Position numbers and translations under genes: made by a program. A stretch of 64,000 nucleotides of DNA from Nemopilema nomurai (Eukaryota > Cnidaria > Scyphozoa > Rhizostomeae > Rhizostomatidae). Of this stretch, positions 60,077 to 64,000 are shown one piece after another. Where the stretch lies: assembly GCA_003864495.1 (NCBI GenBank), contig ML133405.1, positions 1-64,000 of the forward strand, written 5' to 3'. Each line of letters begins with the position of its first letter. Position 1 is the first letter of the stretch. The notes under the pieces are model-generated. The model ran no database searches and had not been told where the DNA came from. It saw only the letters and a program-made list of their open reading frames with translations.

Positions 60077-61299
60077 GTTACACTTTTGGCTTTGCACAGC
60101 TTCGTAAACAAATAGAGATTAAGTTCGTTTGCAATCAAACTGTCTTGATATTTCGCGTGGCCTAGTCTTGAAGATGGGCCTAAACTAAAAGATTTTGATT
60201 GTTTTCGTAAGATTATAACAAGTTAAATGCACTTACTGATAATAATCTTGTCTTCTCTTTTATGAAGTGTTGTCTTAAGCCATCGCAAAGAAAGTGAACT
60301 ACTTACTGTTCACATTCATCCTACATTAAGGCAACTTCGTAAGCAGTTGATGTTTGTGTTGTATCGAGGCAGCGCTCAGGCCAACCTATCAACATCGGCC
60401 CAAGGCTCTAGCCGCTGTCCCGGGGGCCCAATTTGCAAGCGCAGCCGCAATTTCAATGATACATTCTCAGATCAATTAAGCAGGTGGGTTGCGATGTTTC
60501 TCTAAAGTCCATTCATCAGACAAAATTAAATTTTCCGCGGTTTAAGTTACAGGTTTTCAAACATGAGATACAAGCAACACAGGAAAGCCTAGTGCCAACA
60601 AGAAGAAAACACTACTTTTAATTTCAACCACTATTCATGCCATCAACGGACAACGCAAACAAGTTACAGCGTATTTAGTCACATGCTAGGCTTGTGTCAA
60701 TTTTTTGGGCAAAGGGCTTGATGCTGCAGTTTAAGGACCTTGTTCAATCTTTTGGCAGTCACAAGTTGCTAAGGAAATCAGTAAACGATAGATTGAAGCT
60801 CTTCACTTATTTGATTCACGAGTATTTCGAAACTTAAGCAAGACGTACGTTTTGCATTAGTTTAGCTCAAAGTCTAGAAGCGTAGTTTTGTCAACAAATC
60901 CACTTTTCAGTAAGTACGTTTGATTATCCAGGGCAACTAAGGGTCGTGATTTTACTGTTGTTACGCTGAATGGTGATTTGGTTTCGTGCATGAATGATCT
61001 CATTGCCAATTGTCTTTGATTCCGCAAATCTCACTTGCTTCCTGTAGAAATTATCCGTTCCCCTGCAAGAAAATGTGCCGGAAAATTGCACAAGAACAGC
61101 TATGTCCTACGAAAAGAGTAGGCGATCTTTTAAGAAGCCAGCCTTTTCCTGGGGTGATAAAGATTGGCCATCGATCGAACTTCCAGCCATTATATCGTTT
61201 TTTTGGGGAATACTATTGGGACTTGGGTCATAGCAATTTGCCTCGGCAAGTATCTTTCTTGACAGCACTGATAGAGAGGGACAATTTGAACGATGAAAA

Positions 61300-62592
61300 T
61301 ACAAAAGTGAACGGACATTCTAAAAGGCGGACACATCTGATTAGCGGACAATTTTTTTCCCCGATCGTTTTCTGGTCAAAGTCTAATAAAAAACTTTTTA
61401 AAAAGCGGACACTTAATTAGCGGACACTCTAATTAACGGAGAATATTTTTTACATTAAGTAGACAATTTGGCAGTATTTTCTTTCCAATTAGCAGACAGT
61501 ACACGAAGTTAGGAGCCAGCGAACAAAAAACTGAGGCAACTGAATATTTGTTCAAATACCTATTTCAAACACTTGGCAATCTATTTGGCCTTGTATAGCG
61601 TCGAGGTTCTTTACAGCCCAGTTTGCTAATTTTTCGTGTCCATGGAAGTAGTAAATTACTGGAATCTCCAGACCAAAGCCATCTCCACGATTTAACCTGT
61701 AATGTAAGTGTTTGGCACTTTCAAGAATAATATACATAACATTGAAATGTTTTGTGGCACGTATCCAACAATTGCATTTTCGTCCACCTCATTAGATGGC
61801 TCATGCTGCATTGTTAAATTTCCCCAACCAACGTTCAATTAAAATTTCCCGATGTTCATATAGGTATGGTATCTTGCAAAAAACTTATACTGATACTAAT
61901 TCCAGTTCTTTTCGATACAGATGGGTATCTCGACCTCGTACATATCTTCAGTAATCATATTTTAGTTACAAATTGCCATGTCTCCGAATAAAAATAGCTA
62001 TTACTATGAATCATGTTCCTTTTTCAAAGAGAATTGTTTCGAGTGTGAATGATGAATATTTCCGTAAAGAATCTAGAGTAGAAGATGTAGAAGGGGTTTT
62101 GTCTGATGACAGTGACAATGATGATGAAAATGCTGACGCGGAAGAGAAGTTTACCACATATGAAGCGCTGACAATGATTGATAAATTGACAAGCTTGAAC
62201 GATCGCAATAATGAGGAAAGAGCTTCTTTGTCCTCACTTAAAGAGAGACTAGAAATTATTCGTGTCAACAACAAAAAACGACAGTCGATTATAAACTTTT
62301 TTAAGGAAGAACATACAGTATGGCAAATAAACATTTTCTTGAGTTCGTTAGTTGATATTATGTATGATGTTGATGCTAATTTTTGTTGTAAAAAAAGTTG
62401 TGTTACGTTCAATTTGGTTACTTTTTCTTTTTTAAGTGTCTAATGTCAACCCGATAGCCACAAATAACCCAGATCACACCTTTTCCCCTTTTAATACAGA
62501 AACTCCGGCTTTTTCTTTTTGAGACTTTCATTGCAAAACTTTCCAAAAGGCGGCCAACGGTGTCCACCAATTGGAGAGAATACTGTAGAACT
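61300..62592 (+). mobile_element. pogo/Tigger-like DNA transposon relic
   Basis: The left part (61310-61440) carries repeated gcggacac(t/a) and attagcggaca units, the pattern seen at ends of pogo/Tigger-type elements. The right part (62540-62592) carries ggtgtccaccaattggagag and a terminal tactgtagaactg, the inverse orientation. Between them is a frame with an acidic, transposase-tail-like sequence. The borders are approximate and the element is clearly decayed. Confidence 0.5.
61988..62330 (+). pseudogene. C-terminal tail of a Tigger-like transposase, decayed
   Basis: Within the frame 61973-62443 the text runs from an acidic segment (VEGVLSDDSDNDDENAD) through a helical stretch (YEALTMIDKLTSLNDRN) to a basic end (KKRQSIINFFKEE). 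This acidic-helix-KKRQSxIxxFF layout is what I associate with the C-termini of DDE Tigger/CENP-B-like transposases. The DNA-binding and DDE catalytic parts are absent. Confidence 0.45.
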
Positions 62593-63603
62593 GGAAGTCG
62601 CACGATCGTTGACGTCATTGAAAATAATTGACGAGAAGGGATTAGGAAGTTTTCTTAACTAAGCAGGCTTGAAGTAAATGATTACTTTAATATGCTATCC
62701 AGTTTACTGGAGAATACAATTACTTTTCAGAACGGGCTAAATCCAGAGGGTAGAGATACGGATAGTCGTTGCGTTTACACGGGAACTGATGGAACCGTTC
62801 AAACAACCGCTAGCAGTAGCCACACGGGTCCACCTAGAGAGTAGGTACCGTATAGTACCAGATACCTCGCAGCCATTGGGCTAGGAGGAAGATAGGTCTA
62901 AAAGTTTACAGAAATGGGTGAAATTTAGTTTTTTCACTGAGAAGAACAAAGAAGAGAAACAAAATATAAACGAATCTGTGTCAGCTGTGGTGATTCAGCA
63001 TTGGGTACAGCATACTCATTGGTACCCGCAAGTTTTAAGTTACCTTTTTAAATATCTCTTTCTCGGCCTTCCCGTCTAGTGCTTACTCGGCTTGCTTTTT
63101 GTTTGGTCTAAATCTTTGAGAATCATTAATATGGTGTGCTGAACTGAGAGCTCGAACGTTCCGTGGAATGTGATATTTAGGATACATGCAGAAAACAGTA
63201 AGACAGCCATGACCAGTGACAGATCAAACGAGCGCCTTTGGACATTTGCCCTCCCTTTGCCGAGTTGAAGCTGATTTGGCAATCCTTTCTGGAAATTTGT
63301 TTGCCCATTATGAGGAGATTTCTCTTGAAGAGAACAAATCCTCGAAGGTCAATGAAAGATCTCAGCTCGAGTCGCAATGGTGGAGTGGAAAAGACCGCTA
63401 TGCTAAAAAAATCCAAGATAAATTTTCAGATTAAAGGAGAAACTTTTAGGATACCCTTAGTTGTGTTCAGACTATACAGTATTGCTTTCATGCAATTGAT
63501 TTTCAATAACTTTCCTAGAACGCTAAGAGAGGATCTTTCGACTAGGAGTAAGATTAAGAAATTATTGTATTAAGTCTACATTCGTCAATAATTTTTAAAA
63601 TCT

Positions 63604-63978
63604 TTGGCATCCCTTTCATCTACTGCCCCTACTGCTCAAACGTTCTCTGGATATGCCACTTGCCCTGACTCAGCCAACACGTCTAGACCAGTGTACTCCA
63701 TTTACAAAAGCATCGATTGCCAACCCACAGAGTACCCTAACGTAGCCCCTATTAAGCACTCTATTGCCGCATTAGTTACTCCTCAAGACAACGCTACGAC
63801 ATCCATTGAGGTACCTTCCCAATCTTTTCACTGTGACATTCCAAAAGTGAAGTTTGGAAAACAATTTCGCCCCCAACATGCTTTAGTAGTCTTTAATGAC
63901 CACATTACGATGCCTTTAGAGAAAATAAAGAGGTTTCTTTTACCACATCTTGATTATCAAGCTAAGAGCATGCTCTAA
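63604..63978 (+). CDS. Unidentified ORF near the right window edge
   Basis: An open frame of 124 codons (ATG-like start uncertain) is rich in Ser, Thr, Pro and Ala at the front, with a mixed charged/hydrophobic end (HALVVFNDHITMPLEKIKRF). It stops 22 nt before the window end. Codon composition looks more coding than the surrounding AT-rich DNA. I recognise no domain. It may be a terminal exon or a transposon fragment, and the two overlapping frames at 63216-63573 just upstream are equally unassigned. Confidence 0.25.
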   Translation: MASLSSTAPTAQTFSGYATCPDSANTSRPVYSIYKSIDCQPTEYPNVAPIKHSIAALVTPQDNATTSIEVPSQSFHCDIPKVKFGKQFRPQHALVVFNDHITMPLEKIKRFLLPHLDYQAKSML

Positions 63979-64000
63979 TGAGGCAAGCGGAACTTCGTAC

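Overview
This is a eukaryotic, intron-rich, AT-rich animal genome window. Three things point to a non-bilaterian metazoan, most likely a cnidarian (anthozoan-like): a secreted protein made of ShK-type cysteine domains, animal genes whose intron phases can be followed exon by exon (a Cys-loop receptor, SEC16, ACADM, PIN1, SMIM30), and debris of hAT-type and pogo/Tigger-type DNA transposons. The taxon is inferred. No rRNA, tRNA, CRISPR array or bacterial-style operon was seen.

Layout. (1) 74-1857, minus: secreted three-ShKT-domain protein in four exons. (2) 1858-7481: long intergenic stretch with a repeat at about 5634-6165. (3) 7602 (or 7482)-12380, plus: nicotinic-type Cys-loop receptor subunit with an alpha-like vicinal Cys pair. 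(4) 13695-31291, minus: complete SEC16 (COPII exit-site scaffold), 29 coding exons and about 2,272 residues, convergent with the receptor gene. (5) 33107-40732, minus: complete mitochondrial medium-chain acyl-CoA dehydrogenase, 14 exons, 417 residues. (6) 43526-43711, minus: a 61-residue SMIM30 microprotein. (7) 43989-46746: hAT-like element carrying a second hAT-like element (44327-45472), each with a target-site duplication. (8) 49104-52312, minus: PIN1 peptidyl-prolyl isomerase with a 19-nt microexon. (9) 55257-57647, minus: 796-residue protein with an uninterrupted coding exon, combining an acylation-type N-terminus, three C2H2 fingers, a Tudor-like module, two TIR domains and a second Tudor-like module. 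(10) 57648-64000: repeat-rich, with a palindromic repeat cluster, pogo-type relics and an unassigned ORF at the right edge.

The genes are not a pathway or operon. They are independent genes for secretion (SEC16, SMIM30), metabolism (ACADM), phospho-signalling (PIN1) and excitability (receptor). The best candidate for an undescribed system is the TIR-TIR protein. Its domain order is symmetric, only its second TIR keeps the active-site-loop W-x-D motif, and both TIRs keep the glutamate that could serve NAD-cleaving chemistry. Coding models were built by hand from splice-site consensus, reading-frame phase and family similarity. Splice phases were checked at every junction of the five multi-exon genes.
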